Shown piece by piece: positions 36,566-47,753 of a stretch of 64,000 nt of DNA. Below the pieces are notes generated by a model. It made no database searches and was not told where the DNA came from. It saw only the letters and a program-made list of their open reading frames with translations. Every line of letters begins with the position of its first letter. Position 1 is the stretch's first letter. The position numbers and the translations under genes are program-made. Source of the DNA: Mycolicibacterium frederiksbergense (GTDB lineage: Bacteria; Actinomycetota; Actinomycetes; Mycobacteriales; Mycobacteriaceae); the NCBI RefSeq assembly GCF_029893345.1, contig NZ_JARXVE010000001.1:124001-188000 (forward strand). The letters are read 5' to 3'.

Positions 36566-37147
36566 TCACGCGCGAGTGCGGGAACTCAGGTCGGTGACGC
36601 CGGCCGGAGGTAATCCGGCGGCGTGCTCTAGTACTTCGCAGAATGCCTCCACATGCGGGCCCAGCTCCAGCGTAGTGGCGGTCCAGGAGGCACGCAGCTC
36701 CAGCTGGTGCGCGCGCGGCGGTCCGGAGATGTCGCCGTAGCGCACCGAGGTGGTGGCGGTGACGGTTCCACCCAGGGCGGTGACGTGCTCGACGCGCGAT
36801 TCCAGGGCGTCCACCAGCCAGCTCCAGGCCACCTCGGGGAGCAGGGGGTCGACGGCTTCGCTGGAATCCAGGTCGGCCTGGATGTAGGCGACCAACCGCA
36901 TGGTGCCGTCCCAGGCCTCGGCGCCGTCGGGGTCGTGCAGCAGGATCAGCCGGCCAAAGGCGTCGCTCTCGGAACGCTCCGTGTCGACCGCCGCCTCGGG
37001 GTGCCTGACCTCGGCGCCCAGCGCATAGCTGTAGGGCGCCAGCCGCTGCGGCGGGCGTATCGGACCCAGCTCTATTTCCGGCCGTACGGTGGTGGCATTC
37101 ATCGCCGCCACCGCCGTCCGGAATTGGGCCGGTTCGGCAGAGGTCAC
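36566..37147 (-). CDS. DUF3000 protein
   Basis: A 193-residue actinobacterial protein: FRTAVAAMNATTVRPEIELG at the start, RLAPYSYALGAEVRHP, and LPEVAWSWLVDALESRVEHV, which are the DUF3000 signatures. No membrane helix or signal. The start is the GTG at 37147. It is placed directly upstream of the RNase D-like gene and divergent from hemE, a linkage conserved in mycobacteria; function is not known. Confidence 0.88.
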   Translation of the reverse strand: MTSAEPAQFRTAVAAMNATTVRPEIELGPIRPPQRLAPYSYALGAEVRHPEAAVDTERSESDAFGRLILLHDPDGAEAWDGTMRLVAYIQADLDSSEAVDPLLPEVAWSWLVDALESRVEHVTALGGTVTATTSVRYGDISGPPRAHQLELRASWTATTLELGPHVEAFCEVLEHAAGLPPAGVTDLSSRTRA

Positions 37148-37257
37148 GGCGTTTGACGCTAGCGGATAAGGCCAGGACGGTAGGCAGGCGCGCCGTATTT
37201 AGGGCTCACGAACCGGCAACGGCCCGGGTTCGCGGGCTCGTGGCACCATAGGAGCCG

Positions 37258-38319
37258 ATGAACACCCGCCGGGAGCTGCCCGATTCTCCGTATCTCGCCG
37301 CTGCGAGCGGCCGCGCCCCGCACCGTGTGCCGGTGTGGTTCATGCGGCAGGCTGGCCGGTCGTTGCCCGAATACCGCGCATTGCGCGCCCAGCACCGCAT
37401 GTTGGAGGCCTGTTTCGACCCCGAACTGGTTTGCGAGATCACCCTGCAGCCGGTGCGCCGTCACGGTGTCGACGCGGCGATCCTGTTCTCCGACATCGTG
37501 GTGCCGCTGAAGGCGGCCGGGATCGGCCTGGACATCGTCCCCGACGTCGGTCCGGTCATCGAGCATCCGATCCGTACCGCCGCCGATGTCGAGGGTATGA
37601 AGGCGCTCGAGCCGGTGCAGGTCTCGCCGATCTCCGACGCGGTCTCGATGCTGGTGCGCGAGCTGGGTGAGGTGCCGCTGATCGGCTTCGCCGGCGCCCC
37701 GTTCACGCTGGCCTCTTATCTGGTGGAGGGCGGTCCCAGCCGGCACCACGAGCGCACCAAGGCGATGATGCTGGGTGAGCCGGACGTCTGGCACGCCCTG
37801 ATGACCAAGCTGACCGACCTGACCATCGCCTTCCTGCAGGTCCAGGTGGACGCCGGGGTGGATGCCCTGCAGGTGTTCGATTCGTGGGCAGGGACGCTGT
37901 CGCTGGCCGACTACCGCAGCTATGTGCTTCCGCACACCACCCGGGTGTTCGCCACCATGGCCGCCGCGGGCGTGCCGATGACGCACTTCGGCGTCGGCAC
38001 CGCCGAGTTGCTGGGGGCGATGTCGGAGGCGCTGGGTTCCGCGCCGGCCACGGTGGTCGGGGTGGATTGGCGTACCTCGCTGGTCGATGCCGCGGCCCGG
38101 GTCAAGCCCGGTACCGCCCTGCAGGGCAACCTGGATCCGGTGGTGTTGCTGACGGGCTGGCCGTCGGCGGAGGCGGCGGTGCGCCGGGTGGTCGACGACG
38201 GCCGGCGCGCGGTGGCCGCCGGGGCCGCCGGTCACGTCTTCAACTTGGGCCACGGCGTGCTGCCCGCGACCGACCCCGGCATCATCACCGAGGCGGTGGC
38301 ATTGGTGCACTCGCTGTGA
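37258..38319 (+). CDS. hemE: HemE, uroporphyrinogen decarboxylase
   Basis: A 353-residue enzyme that decarboxylates uroporphyrinogen III to coproporphyrinogen III. Signature [19 protein letters not shown], then [17 protein letters not shown] (active-site Asp), [26 protein letters not shown] and [15 protein letters not shown]. It is the first gene of the hemE-hemG-hemQ set: its stop overlaps the hemG GTG (GTGA), so the two are translationally coupled. Confidence 0.97.
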   Translation: MNTRRELPDSPYLAAASGRAPHRVPVWFMRQAGRSLPEYRALRAQHRMLEACFDPELVCEITLQPVRRHGVDAAILFSDIVVPLKAAGIGLDIVPDVGPVIEHPIRTAADVEGMKALEPVQVSPISDAVSMLVRELGEVPLIGFAGAPFTLASYLVEGGPSRHHERTKAMMLGEPDVWHALMTKLTDLTIAFLQVQVDAGVDALQVFDSWAGTLSLADYRSYVLPHTTRVFATMAAAGVPMTHFGVGTAELLGAMSEALGSAPATVVGVDWRTSLVDAAARVKPGTALQGNLDPVVLLTGWPSAEAAVRRVVDDGRRAVAAGAAGHVFNLGHGVLPATDPGIITEAVALVHSL

Positions 38320-39671
38320 GTGCGTCCTATTGCGTTGTTGGCGGCGGCATTTCAGGGCTCGTCGCGGCATACCGGTTGCGGGTGGCGGCCGGGCCGCAGG
38401 CGCAGATCACCCTGCTCGACCCGGCTGACCGGCTGGGCGGGGTGCTTCGCACCGAACGTGTCGGTGGGCAGCCGTTCGACGTCGGGGCCGAGGCGTTTGT
38501 GGTCCGCCGTCCCGAGATGCTGGATTTGCTTGACGAGTTGGGGCTGGCCGGCCGCCGGATCAGCCCCACCGGCACCCGTCCGCTGATCTACAGCGGTGCG
38601 CGGTTGCACCAGTTGCCGCAGGGCACGTTGCAGGGCATTCCGGCGCAGGCGTCGTCGCTGCTCGGGCTGGTCGACGACGAGACCGTGGCACGCATTCTCG
38701 ACGAGCGGAATCGGCCGCTGCGGTGGAGCCCTGGTGCCGATCCGTCGGTCGCCGACCTGGTCGGCGACCGGTTCGGCCCGCAGGTGCTGACCCGGTCCGT
38801 CGATCCGCTGCTGACCGGGGTGTACGCCGGGTCGTCCGCCACGATCGGGTTGCGCTCGGCCGTCCCGGCGCTGGCCGCCGCGTTGGACCGCGGCGCCCGC
38901 AGCCTCACCCAAGCGGTGCGTGACGCGCTTGCGCCACCGTCCGACGCGCCGGTGTTCGGTGCGGTGGACGGGGGCTACGGGGTGCTGCTGGAGGAGTTGC
39001 GCCGTCGCGCCGACGTGCGGTGGGCGCAGGTCGCCGGGGTGCGGGTGGATCGCGCCGAGCGGGGCTGGGAGGTGCTCGACGACGAGGGCGCCCGGTGGCA
39101 GGCGGACGCGGTGGTGCTGGCGGTTCCGGCGCCGCGGCTGCCCGGATTGATCGAACACATCGCACCGCGAGCGGCCGCGGCGGCCGGCCGCATCACGGTG
39201 GCCTCGGCGGCGGTGGTGGCCCTGGCGTTGCCCGGCGGGACGCCGTTGCCGCAGCAGTCGGGTGTGCTGGTGGCAGCGGGCGAACGGCTCAACGCCAAGG
39301 CGATCACGATGTCGTCGCGCAAGTGGGGCCGGCGCGGCAACGTCGAGTTGGTCCGGCTGTCGTTCGGCCGGTACGGCGACGATATGGCGCGCAATACCGG
39401 CGATGAGGACTTGCTGGCCTGGTCGGCCCGCGATCTCAACACCTTGTTCGGGGTCACCGTGGATCCGGTGGATTGCCATGTGCACCGGTGGATCGACGCG
39501 ATGCCCCAATACGGTCCTGGCCACGGCGAACTGGTCGCCGAACTGCGGGCCGGGCTGCCCCCGACCCTGGCGGTGGCCGGCGGCTACCTGGACGGCATCG
39601 GGGTGCCGGCCTGTGTGGGCACCGCAACACGAGCGGCCGCGGAACTGGTGAAACCCGGCGTGGCACGATAG
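38316..39671 (+). CDS. hemG: HemG/HemY, coproporphyrinogen/protoporphyrinogen oxidase
   Basis: A 451-residue FAD oxidase: dinucleotide motif [38 protein letters not shown], and the C-terminal FAD loop [20 protein letters not shown]. In actinobacteria the step is coproporphyrinogen III oxidation to coproporphyrin III, fed to iron insertion and then HemQ. The GTG at 38316 overlaps the hemE stop and begins the nucleotide-binding fold; the longer open frame lies inside hemE and is rejected. It ends 4 bases before hemQ. Confidence 0.93.
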   Translation: MSASYCVVGGGISGLVAAYRLRVAAGPQAQITLLDPADRLGGVLRTERVGGQPFDVGAEAFVVRRPEMLDLLDELGLAGRRISPTGTRPLIYSGARLHQLPQGTLQGIPAQASSLLGLVDDETVARILDERNRPLRWSPGADPSVADLVGDRFGPQVLTRSVDPLLTGVYAGSSATIGLRSAVPALAAALDRGARSLTQAVRDALAPPSDAPVFGAVDGGYGVLLEELRRRADVRWAQVAGVRVDRAERGWEVLDDEGARWQADAVVLAVPAPRLPGLIEHIAPRAAAAAGRITVASAAVVALALPGGTPLPQQSGVLVAAGERLNAKAITMSSRKWGRRGNVELVRLSFGRYGDDMARNTGDEDLLAWSARDLNTLFGVTVDPVDCHVHRWIDAMPQYGPGHGELVAELRAGLPPTLAVAGGYLDGIGVPACVGTATRAAAELVKPGVAR

Positions 39672-39675
39672 GCGT

Positions 39676-40371
39676 ATGGCCAAGCTCGACTACGACGAAC
39701 TGAACTCCACCATCCGCTACCTGATGTTCTCGGTATTCGCGGTGAGCCCCGGGGAACTGGGCGAGGACCGCGCCGAGGTGACCGCCGAGGCGGCGGCATT
39801 CTTCAAGACCCAAGAAGAGCGTGGTGTGGTCGTCCGCGGCCTGTACGACGTCGCCGGGCTGCGCGCCGACGCCGACTTCATGGTCTGGACGCACGCTGAC
39901 AACATCGAAGCGCTGCAGGCCACCTACTCGGACTTCCGCCGCACCACGGCGCTGGGCCGGATCAGTGACCCGGTGTGGAGCAGCGTGGCGCTGCACCGTC
40001 CGGCCGAGTTCAACAAGAGCCATGTGCCGGCGTTCATCGCTGGTGAGGACCCGGGCAACTACATCTGCGTGTACCCGTTCGTGCGGTCCTACGAGTGGTA
40101 CCTGCTGCCCGAAGAGGAGCGTCGACGCATGCTCTCCGAGCACGGCATGGCCGCGCGGGGCTACAAGGATGTGCGGGCCAACACGGTGCCGGCGTTCGCG
40201 CTCGGCGATTACGAGTGGATTCTCGCGTTCGAGGCCCCCGAATTACACCGCATCGTGGACCTGATGCGCGATCTGCGGGCCACCGATGCCCGCCGGCACA
40301 CCCGCGAGGAGACGCCGTTCTTCACTGGTCCGCGGGTCAGCGTCGAGGATCTGGTCGCCAAGCTGCCCTAA
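39676..40371 (+). CDS. hemQ: HemQ, coproheme decarboxylase
   Basis: A 231-residue chlorite-dismutase-fold protein that turns coproheme into haem b using peroxide. Signs: [20 protein letters not shown], the tyrosine region [20 protein letters not shown], the proximal haem His in [13 protein letters not shown], and the family C-terminus [15 protein letters not shown]. It completes the Gram-positive haem route with hemE and hemG immediately upstream. A large palindrome follows the stop. Confidence 0.96.
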   Translation: MAKLDYDELNSTIRYLMFSVFAVSPGELGEDRAEVTAEAAAFFKTQEERGVVVRGLYDVAGLRADADFMVWTHADNIEALQATYSDFRRTTALGRISDPVWSSVALHRPAEFNKSHVPAFIAGEDPGNYICVYPFVRSYEWYLLPEEERRRMLSEHGMAARGYKDVRANTVPAFALGDYEWILAFEAPELHRIVDLMRDLRATDARRHTREETPFFTGPRVSVEDLVAKLP

Positions 40372-40382
40372 CTTTTCCTGCG

Positions 40383-40440
40383 CGAGCAGACATAAATGTG
40401 CCCCGGAATGTGCATTCCGGGGCACATTTATGTCTGCTCG
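40383..40440. repeat. Perfect 28-bp inverted repeat after hemQ
   Basis: The arms 40383-40410 and 40413-40440 are exact reverse complements separated by 2 bases (TG). The 58-base element lies 12 bases after the hemQ stop. As RNA it would form one long hairpin that could terminate the haem operon. The length and perfection exceed what a terminator needs, which suggests a repeat family or a recently formed palindrome. Confidence 0.9.
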
Positions 40441-40454
40441 CCAAGTTGCGGGTC

Positions 40455-40460
40455 TACCCT
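40455..40460 (+). promoter_or_regulatory. -10 box of leaderless methyltransferase gene
   Basis: TACCCT, 7 bases before the ATG at 40468. Confidence 0.5.
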
Positions 40461-40467
40461 CGCGGGC

Positions 40468-41208
40468 ATGACTGCTCCGCGAGAATCCGATCGCTTCGAA
40501 GAGATGTACCGCGACGAGCGGACGGCACACGGATTGCCCGCCGCGACACCGTGGGACATCGGTGGCCCGCAGCCAGTCGTGCAGCAGCTCGTCGCGCTCG
40601 GCGCGGTCAAGGGCGAGGTGCTCGATCCTGGCACCGGGCCGGGGCACCATGCCATCCATTACGCATCAAAAGGGTTGTCGGCCACGGGCATTGATGCATC
40701 ACCGGCCGCGATCGAACGGGCCAGGCAGAACGCGCGGAAGGCCGGGGTGTCGGTCGATTTCCGGGTGGCGGACGCGACCAAGCTGGAGGGGCTGGAGGGC
40801 AGGTTCGACACCGTGGTGGACTGCGCGTTCTATCACGTCTTCGCCGGTGAGCCCGAGCTGCAGAAGTCGTACGTGCGGGCGCTGCACCGTGCCACCAAAC
40901 CCGGGGCACGGTTGTACATGTACGAGTTCGGCGCGCACAACGTCAACGGCTTCCGGATGCCGCGGTCACTGACCGCCGACGATTTCCGCGAGGTGCTTCC
41001 GGACGGCGGCTGGGAGATCACCTACCTCGGGCCGACCACGTATCAGGGCAACGTGAGCGTGCAAACCTTCGAGATGATGGCCACGCGCAATCCGGACCTG
41101 GCCGACGAGATAACCCCGCTGCTGGAGCGGCTGCGGGTGATCGAGCCGTGGCTGGTCGACGGCCGGGTGCACATGCCGTTCTGGGAGGTGCACGCCACCC
41201 GGGTCTGA
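40468..41208 (+). CDS. Class I SAM-dependent methyltransferase
   Basis: A 246-residue methyltransferase: N-terminal FEEMYRDERTAHGLPAATPWDIG (resembling thiopurine methyltransferase-like small-molecule enzymes), SAM motif I EVLDPGTGPGHHAIHYA, acidic end of strand 2 in ATGIDASPAAIERA, and VADATKLEGLEG. A Cys and Tyr-His sit in TVVDCAFYHVFAG. The substrate cannot be told. It starts 28 bases after the palindrome and uses its own leaderless promoter. Confidence 0.86.
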   Translation: MTAPRESDRFEEMYRDERTAHGLPAATPWDIGGPQPVVQQLVALGAVKGEVLDPGTGPGHHAIHYASKGLSATGIDASPAAIERARQNARKAGVSVDFRVADATKLEGLEGRFDTVVDCAFYHVFAGEPELQKSYVRALHRATKPGARLYMYEFGAHNVNGFRMPRSLTADDFREVLPDGGWEITYLGPTTYQGNVSVQTFEMMATRNPDLADEITPLLERLRVIEPWLVDGRVHMPFWEVHATRV

Positions 41209-41255
41209 GGTCGGCCGCTGCGACGAATCGGTCCTCGACGGTGCCCTCGAGGTTC

Positions 41256-41261
41256 TACCGT
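41256..41261 (+). promoter_or_regulatory. -10 box of leaderless truncated PucR gene
   Basis: TACCGT, 6 bases before the ATG at 41268. Confidence 0.45.
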
Positions 41262-41267
41262 GATTCC

Positions 41268-41753
41268 ATGGCGAATGGGGGTCCCGACGCCGACGTCATA
41301 CGCTTCGTCGAGGTGACGGCCGATCGATTGCACGATCGATTGGCCGAGCTGTCGATGTATATCCGTGCCTCCCTCGAAGCTGAGATGCCCGAACTGCGCG
41401 GTGACGCAAGGCTTCTCGATCTTCTCGGAGCGAGCGTGGAGGGAAATGTCGACACCTTGACCGCCGACACGGACAACGATGGCCGGCTCAGGGAGACGTT
41501 GCGGGTCTTCCTGCGGTGCGGGTCCAGTCACAAACTGGCTGCCGAAGAACTCAACCTGCACTTCAACACGGTGAAATACCGGGTCGGCCGGGCGATCGAG
41601 CGACGGGGCCGGCCGATTGCCGACGACCGACTCGACGTCGAACTGGCACTCTTGGTGTGTCAGTGGTACGGCGTTGCCGTCATCCCCAACGGACAAACGG
41701 GCTGGCCGACTTCGTCCTCGCGGGATAACAAGACGGGCCCGTCGGGGTCCTAA
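41268..41753 (+). CDS. PucR-family regulator lacking its central domain
   Basis: A 161-residue protein made of two parts of a PucR-type regulator that normally has 400 or more residues. Residues 1-65 are the usual N-terminus (VIRFVEVTADRLHDRLAELS...LLGASVEGNVDTL). From about residue 68 it jumps to the C-terminal helix-turn-helix (GRLRETLRVFLRCGSSHKLA, NLHFNTVKYRVGRAIERRG). The ~250-residue CdaR/GGDEF-like centre is absent. The frame is intact and has its own -10 box, so it may make a small DNA-binding protein rather than be a dead remnant. Its stop overlaps the promoter of the full-length paralogue that follows. Confidence 0.8.
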   Translation: MANGGPDADVIRFVEVTADRLHDRLAELSMYIRASLEAEMPELRGDARLLDLLGASVEGNVDTLTADTDNDGRLRETLRVFLRCGSSHKLAAEELNLHFNTVKYRVGRAIERRGRPIADDRLDVELALLVCQWYGVAVIPNGQTGWPTSSSRDNKTGPSGS

Positions 41754-41756
41754 CCT
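41751..41756 (+). promoter_or_regulatory. -10 box of leaderless full-length PucR gene
   Basis: TAACCT, 6 bases before the ATG at 41763. Its first three bases are the stop codon of the preceding gene. Confidence 0.45.
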
Positions 41757-41762
41757 ACGCGC

Positions 41763-42992
41763 ATGCCTACCGAAGCGATTCACACCCAGCTCGCCGAGGT
41801 GGCTTGTGCGCTCGAGGAGTGCGGCGCTGCGCTAGGGGCCCGGATCGCCAAGGCGGTTGTCGCGGAGGTCCGGACCGATCACCCGCAGCCCGAGGCGATC
41901 GATGTGATGCAGCTGGGTTGTGCCGCCCACATCGGGTCCGTGGTCAGCGTGATTGCCGGTCAAACGCCCGAAGCGACCGCGGCCGCCGAGCTGGGTACCG
42001 TGTGCGCACGTGACGGCGTGTCGCTGGCCTTGTTGCTCGGGGCTTACCGCGTCGTGATCCGCGAAGTCTGGGCTGCTGCGGTCGAGGAATCCGCTAACCG
42101 ATACCGGGTGAACGGCGACCTGCTGCGCATCCTGACCGCGAAGATCTTCGCCGCCCACGATATTTTGGCCAATGCGACGGCCGATGCCTACCAGGCCGAG
42201 CAGGCTCGCCTTGTGGCCCATGGCCGGGCGGAACGGTCAGTGCTGATCGATTCGGTGTTACACGGCCGTCCGTTCGACGAATGGAGTGTGTGGGAGGCCG
42301 CCGAATTGCTTCGGTTACCCAGCGACGGGCCGTTTGTGGTGGTCGCCGCCGAGGTCGCCGAGCTGGGCTCCGAAGCGCTGCCCGGGATCGAATCGAAACT
42401 GCGCAGTATGGATGTGTTTTCGGCGTGGCGGCTGCTACCGGACCTACAGGTCGGCATCGTGCATATTCGCAGCGAGGAACTTCTGGATCAGGTGCTGGCG
42501 CTGATGTCGCGGATGTCCACCGGCCGGATCGGAGTGAGCGCGCGATTCGACGATCTGCGCGAAGCGGCGGATGCGCTGCGTTATGCCAGGGTGACGCTGC
42601 GCGGCCGTCCCGACCCCGGGGTGAACGTCACGGTGTTCGATGGCTCGATCCTGGCTACCGCTGCGGTCAGCGCACCCGAGGTGATGGTGAAGCTGGCGGC
42701 GCCGATCATCGACTGCTTCAGTGGCCTGGCCGATAGCGAGCGTGACGTACTGTTCGACACCTTCCGGGTGTGGCTGGACAACGACGGATCGCTGCGTGAG
42801 GCAGGGCGGATCTTGTTCTGCCACCCCAACACTGTCCGCTACCGGCTACACCGGATCGAACAACGCACCGGGCGTTCGCTGACCCGGCCGCGTGACGTCG
42901 CAGAAATGAGCCTGGCGTTCGAGGTGCACCGTCGGCTCATGTGGCACCAGGAGGACCGTCCGGATCACGCGGTTGCCGTATCGCTTCGATGA
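41763..42992 (+). CDS. PucR/CdaR-family transcriptional regulator
   Basis: A 409-residue regulator with complete architecture: a helical N-terminal sensor-like domain (about 1-160: LGTVCARDGVSLALLLGAYR), a central CdaR GGDEF-like domain (about 165-310: RIGVSARFDDLREAADALRYA), and the C-terminal PucR helix-turn-helix (SLREAGRILFCHPNTVRYRLHRIEQRTGR). Relatives respond to purines or other small molecules; the signal here is unknown. It overlaps the 3' end of the convergent HdeD-like gene by 28 bases. Its position after the truncated paralogue suggests duplication. Confidence 0.88.
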   Translation: MPTEAIHTQLAEVACALEECGAALGARIAKAVVAEVRTDHPQPEAIDVMQLGCAAHIGSVVSVIAGQTPEATAAAELGTVCARDGVSLALLLGAYRVVIREVWAAAVEESANRYRVNGDLLRILTAKIFAAHDILANATADAYQAEQARLVAHGRAERSVLIDSVLHGRPFDEWSVWEAAELLRLPSDGPFVVVAAEVAELGSEALPGIESKLRSMDVFSAWRLLPDLQVGIVHIRSEELLDQVLALMSRMSTGRIGVSARFDDLREAADALRYARVTLRGRPDPGVNVTVFDGSILATAAVSAPEVMVKLAAPIIDCFSGLADSERDVLFDTFRVWLDNDGSLREAGRILFCHPNTVRYRLHRIEQRTGRSLTRPRDVAEMSLAFEVHRRLMWHQEDRPDHAVAVSLR

Positions 42993-43600
42993 GCCGCGAC
43001 TTCTGACGCCCCTTTGCCTACTTTACGTACCAGGAATGCTGAGCTGATCTGTCCGATACCGTGAATGAGGGCACCGGCGGCCACCCACGACACCAGGACG
43101 ACGACCGAGACATTCCAGGAACCAGCCGCCCAGAACCCTATGCCGACCTCGACTATGCCGGCGAGCAACAGTACCCACCATCCCGGCATCCGACTGGCGG
43201 TGAATGCGGTGGCGATGTCGAACACCCCACGGAAGATGAAGTAGAAGCTCATCACCGCCGCCAGTCCGACGAAGGTGTCGTCGGGCCGGAAGAACGCGAA
43301 CACGCCGACGATCACGAACAGTACTACCAGCAGCCCGTGCAGGATTCGCCATCCCGTTGACGGTGTGACGGCGGTGATCATCATCTCGTTGGCAGCGGCT
43401 GCAAAGCAGAAAACTCCGAACAGTATCGCTATCGCCTCGACGGTGGTGTAGTCGAAACGGAGGATGACGATCGCGATAATGATCCACGCGACACCGGCGA
43501 CCAGAAGAAGCCACCAGTATTTGGTCTTGGCGACGAGGTCGTCGAGGGCCTCGTCGATCAATCCGAACGGTTTCGCAGAATGTGAATGGGTTGTGGTCAT
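42965..43600 (-). CDS. HdeD-like (DUF308) membrane protein
   Basis: A 211-residue protein with six membrane helices arranged as three DUF308 pairs (WWLLLVAGVAWIIIAIVILRF, VEAIAILFGVFCFAAAANEM, RILHGLLVVLFVIVGVFAFF, FIFRGVFDIATAF, WWVLLLAGIVEVGIGFWAAG, VVLVSWVAAGALIHGIGQIS). This is the HdeD family, linked to acid resistance in enterobacteria; in mycobacteria the role is not shown. The N-terminus is His/Ser-rich. It converges with and overlaps the PucR gene. Confidence 0.88.
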   Translation of the reverse strand: MTTTHSHSAKPFGLIDEALDDLVAKTKYWWLLLVAGVAWIIIAIVILRFDYTTVEAIAILFGVFCFAAAANEMMITAVTPSTGWRILHGLLVVLFVIVGVFAFFRPDDTFVGLAAVMSFYFIFRGVFDIATAFTASRMPGWWVLLLAGIVEVGIGFWAAGSWNVSVVVLVSWVAAGALIHGIGQISSAFLVRKVGKGASEVAAHRSDTATA

Positions 43601-43973
43601 GTCTACTCCCGAGATCGGTCGTGGCCTGATTCTTACCTAGGCCGCTGCCGCGGGAGTTGTCTGTGGTTACAACATCGGTGCGGGCTTGGTGTTTCCCCGT
43701 ACATTGCCGATGCCACATGGCGTCACAGTGCCACCGTCCATTCGCACCGCCGGTGGCTCTCGCACCCCGTTGACCGCGCCGCGGCCCGGAGCTTGTTCGC
43801 GGCTACACCGTCACAACCCCGACGTTGTTCGACATGACAACGATGATCGGGCCGGGAATCCGCACGATGGAGGTATCCGTGAATCGACCGCACCGCAACG
43901 GCATTGGCCCGGTCGAGCGGGCCCGCGGCGAGACTGCGGTCGCTCGGCCATCGACCGCGATGGGAGGTCTGGG
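43601..43973. other. 373-base intergenic region without a convincing gene
   Basis: This separates the divergent HdeD-like and MaoC genes. A short frame at 43825-44010 and the upstream extension of the MaoC frame are open, but their translations look random and they overlap or merge with the MaoC start. Promoters for both genes are expected here; I could not assign them. Confidence 0.5.
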
Positions 43974-44426
43974 ATGGCAACCGTTCTCGAGGAACCGGCG
44001 GATCTGCTGAAGTTGGTCGGCCAGGTGGTCGGCACCACCGGCTGGATGACGATCACTCAGCATCAGGTCGATCTTTTCGCCGAGGCCACCGGCGACCATC
44101 AGTGGATTCACACCGATCCGCAGCGCGCGGCGAACGGGCCGTTCAAGGGCACCATCGCGCACGGATATCTCACGCTTTCGCTTGCGCCCGTGATGATCTC
44201 GGAGGTCATGCAGATCCGGGAGCTGACTGCGGCGCTGAACTACGGGTTGAACAGAGTGCGGTTTCCCACCCCGGTGCGGGTGGGGGCCCGGATTCGCGGC
44301 GTGGTGATGGTGCTGAACGCTCAACAGAAGACCTCCGGGGTGGAGGCGGTGTTCACGCTGACCTACGAAATCGAGGGTGGGGACCGTCCCGCTTGTGTCG
44401 CCGATGTCATCGTGCTCTACCCATGA
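43974..44426 (+). CDS. MaoC-family (R)-hydratase
   Basis: A 150-residue single hot-dog-fold hydratase. The catalytic motif FAEATGDHQWIHTDPQRA (Asp and His) is intact, followed by FKGTIAHGYLTLSLAPVM. It resembles the R-specific enoyl-CoA hydratases. It hydrates trans-2-enoyl-CoA, in fatty-acid or polyketide metabolism. The ATG at 43974 has GGGAGG about 12 bases upstream; the frame stays open upstream without family similarity. There are no obvious partner genes. Confidence 0.9.
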   Translation: MATVLEEPADLLKLVGQVVGTTGWMTITQHQVDLFAEATGDHQWIHTDPQRAANGPFKGTIAHGYLTLSLAPVMISEVMQIRELTAALNYGLNRVRFPTPVRVGARIRGVVMVLNAQQKTSGVEAVFTLTYEIEGGDRPACVADVIVLYP

Positions 44427-44506
44427 CAGCAGCCGGTGGCCATTGGCCGGATCCTTGTGACTGACAGCATGTTCGCTGTACGTCTGCGCTGGGGAAAGCA
44501 GCTCCG

Positions 44507-46615
<2,109 letters not shown>

Positions 46616-46657
46616 CCGGTCCCGGATCGGTACCGGTCGTGAACGGTGCGTTGAAGG

Positions 46658-47737
46658 CTAACCGAGCGTGCCGAACAACAGACCCAGTAGGTAGGTGACC
46701 GTAGCGGCGCCATAGCCAATCAGTAACTGGCGCAACGCCCGTCGAAGTGGCGGCCCACCCGAAAGCAGACCCACGATCATCCCCGTCGCCAGCAAGGCCA
46801 GCCCGACCAGTACGGCGGAGGTGACCACCGCGGTCAGTCCGGTGAGCCCGAACAGGTAGGGCAGCACGGGGATCAGCGCGCCGGAGGCGAAGAACAGGAA
46901 GCTGGACACCGCGGCCCGCAGCCCGGTTCCCACGGCCTCGTGTTTCTCGGTGGCGGCCTCGCCGAGCGGTGCGTCGCCGGGCTCCCCGGATCGGAGGTTT
47001 GCGAACACCTCGGCGGCGCGGTCGGCGGCGTCCTGCTGGCTCATCCCGCGGGCCCGGTACACGAGCTCCAGCTCGTTGGCGTCGACATCGAGTGCTTGCA
47101 CCGCGGTGCCGGCCGTGGCGCTCGGGGTGGAGGCCTGCAGGAGCTCGAGCTGGGAGTTGACCGACACGTACTCACCGGCACCCATGGACAGTGCTCCTGC
47201 GATCAACCCGGCCAGGCCGGTCGCCAGAATCGTCTGGTTGGACACCCCGGTGGCGCTGATCCCCAGCACCAGTGCCAGGTTGCTGACCAATCCGTCGTTG
47301 GCGCCGAAAACCGCGGCGCGGAAGCTCCCCGACAGTTGGTCGCGGCCACGCGCGGCGAGCGCACGCACGACTTCCATGTGGATGCGTTCGTCGGCCGCCA
47401 TGGTGGGGGTTGCGTCGACGTCGGTGTCGTAAGCCGAACGTGCTTCGGCACGTTGCGCCAGGGCCAGCGTGAAGACCGATCCCAAGTGCCGGGCGAGAAA
47501 ACCGAGTGCGCGGGTGCGCAGGTCGGGCCGACGCGGTTTGCCGACGTGTTCACCGAGCAACGTCAACCAGTGTTGTTCGTGCCTGCCTTCGGCGATGGCC
47601 AACTCCAGCAGGATGTCACGTTCGGCGCCCTCGCGCCGTTGTGCCATATCTCGGTAGACGGCGGCCTCGGCGCGTTCATTGGCCAGGTGCTGTCGCCATC
47701 GTCGCAGCTGCGACGCCGTGGGTTGTGTCGCGACCAT
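46658..47737 (-). CDS. VIT1/CCC1-type iron/manganese transporter with ferritin-like N-domain
   Basis: A 359-residue protein. Residues 1-130 resemble a ferritin/rubrerythrin-like four-helix domain with Glu and His ligands (NERAEAAVYRDMAQRREGAE, AEGRHEQHW, MAADERIHMEVV). The rest is a VIT1/CCC1 transporter (AAVFGANDGLVSNLALVLGI, GALSMGAGEYVSVNSQLELL) with about five helices. Such proteins move Fe2+ or Mn2+ across membranes. The ATG at 47737 begins the ferritin-like domain; the longer frame runs into msrB. It lies 16 bases after msrB on the same strand, suggesting a joint oxidative-stress or metal role. Confidence 0.9.
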   Translation of the reverse strand: MVATQPTASQLRRWRQHLANERAEAAVYRDMAQRREGAERDILLELAIAEGRHEQHWLTLLGEHVGKPRRPDLRTRALGFLARHLGSVFTLALAQRAEARSAYDTDVDATPTMAADERIHMEVVRALAARGRDQLSGSFRAAVFGANDGLVSNLALVLGISATGVSNQTILATGLAGLIAGALSMGAGEYVSVNSQLELLQASTPSATAGTAVQALDVDANELELVYRARGMSQQDAADRAAEVFANLRSGEPGDAPLGEAATEKHEAVGTGLRAAVSSFLFFASGALIPVLPYLFGLTGLTAVVTSAVLVGLALLATGMIVGLLSGGPPLRRALRQLLIGYGAATVTYLLGLLFGTLG

Positions 47738-47753
47738 CGGAGATGCGTGCCGC

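Noticed and set aside
37884..38315. N-terminal extension of hemG into hemE
   Set aside because: The Rossmann motif begins at the GTG at 38316, which overlaps the hemE stop; the extension is a hemE shadow.
43825..44010. Possible 61-residue gene before MaoC
   Set aside because: Moderate codon bias but no ribosome site, no recognisable features, and it overlaps the MaoC start.
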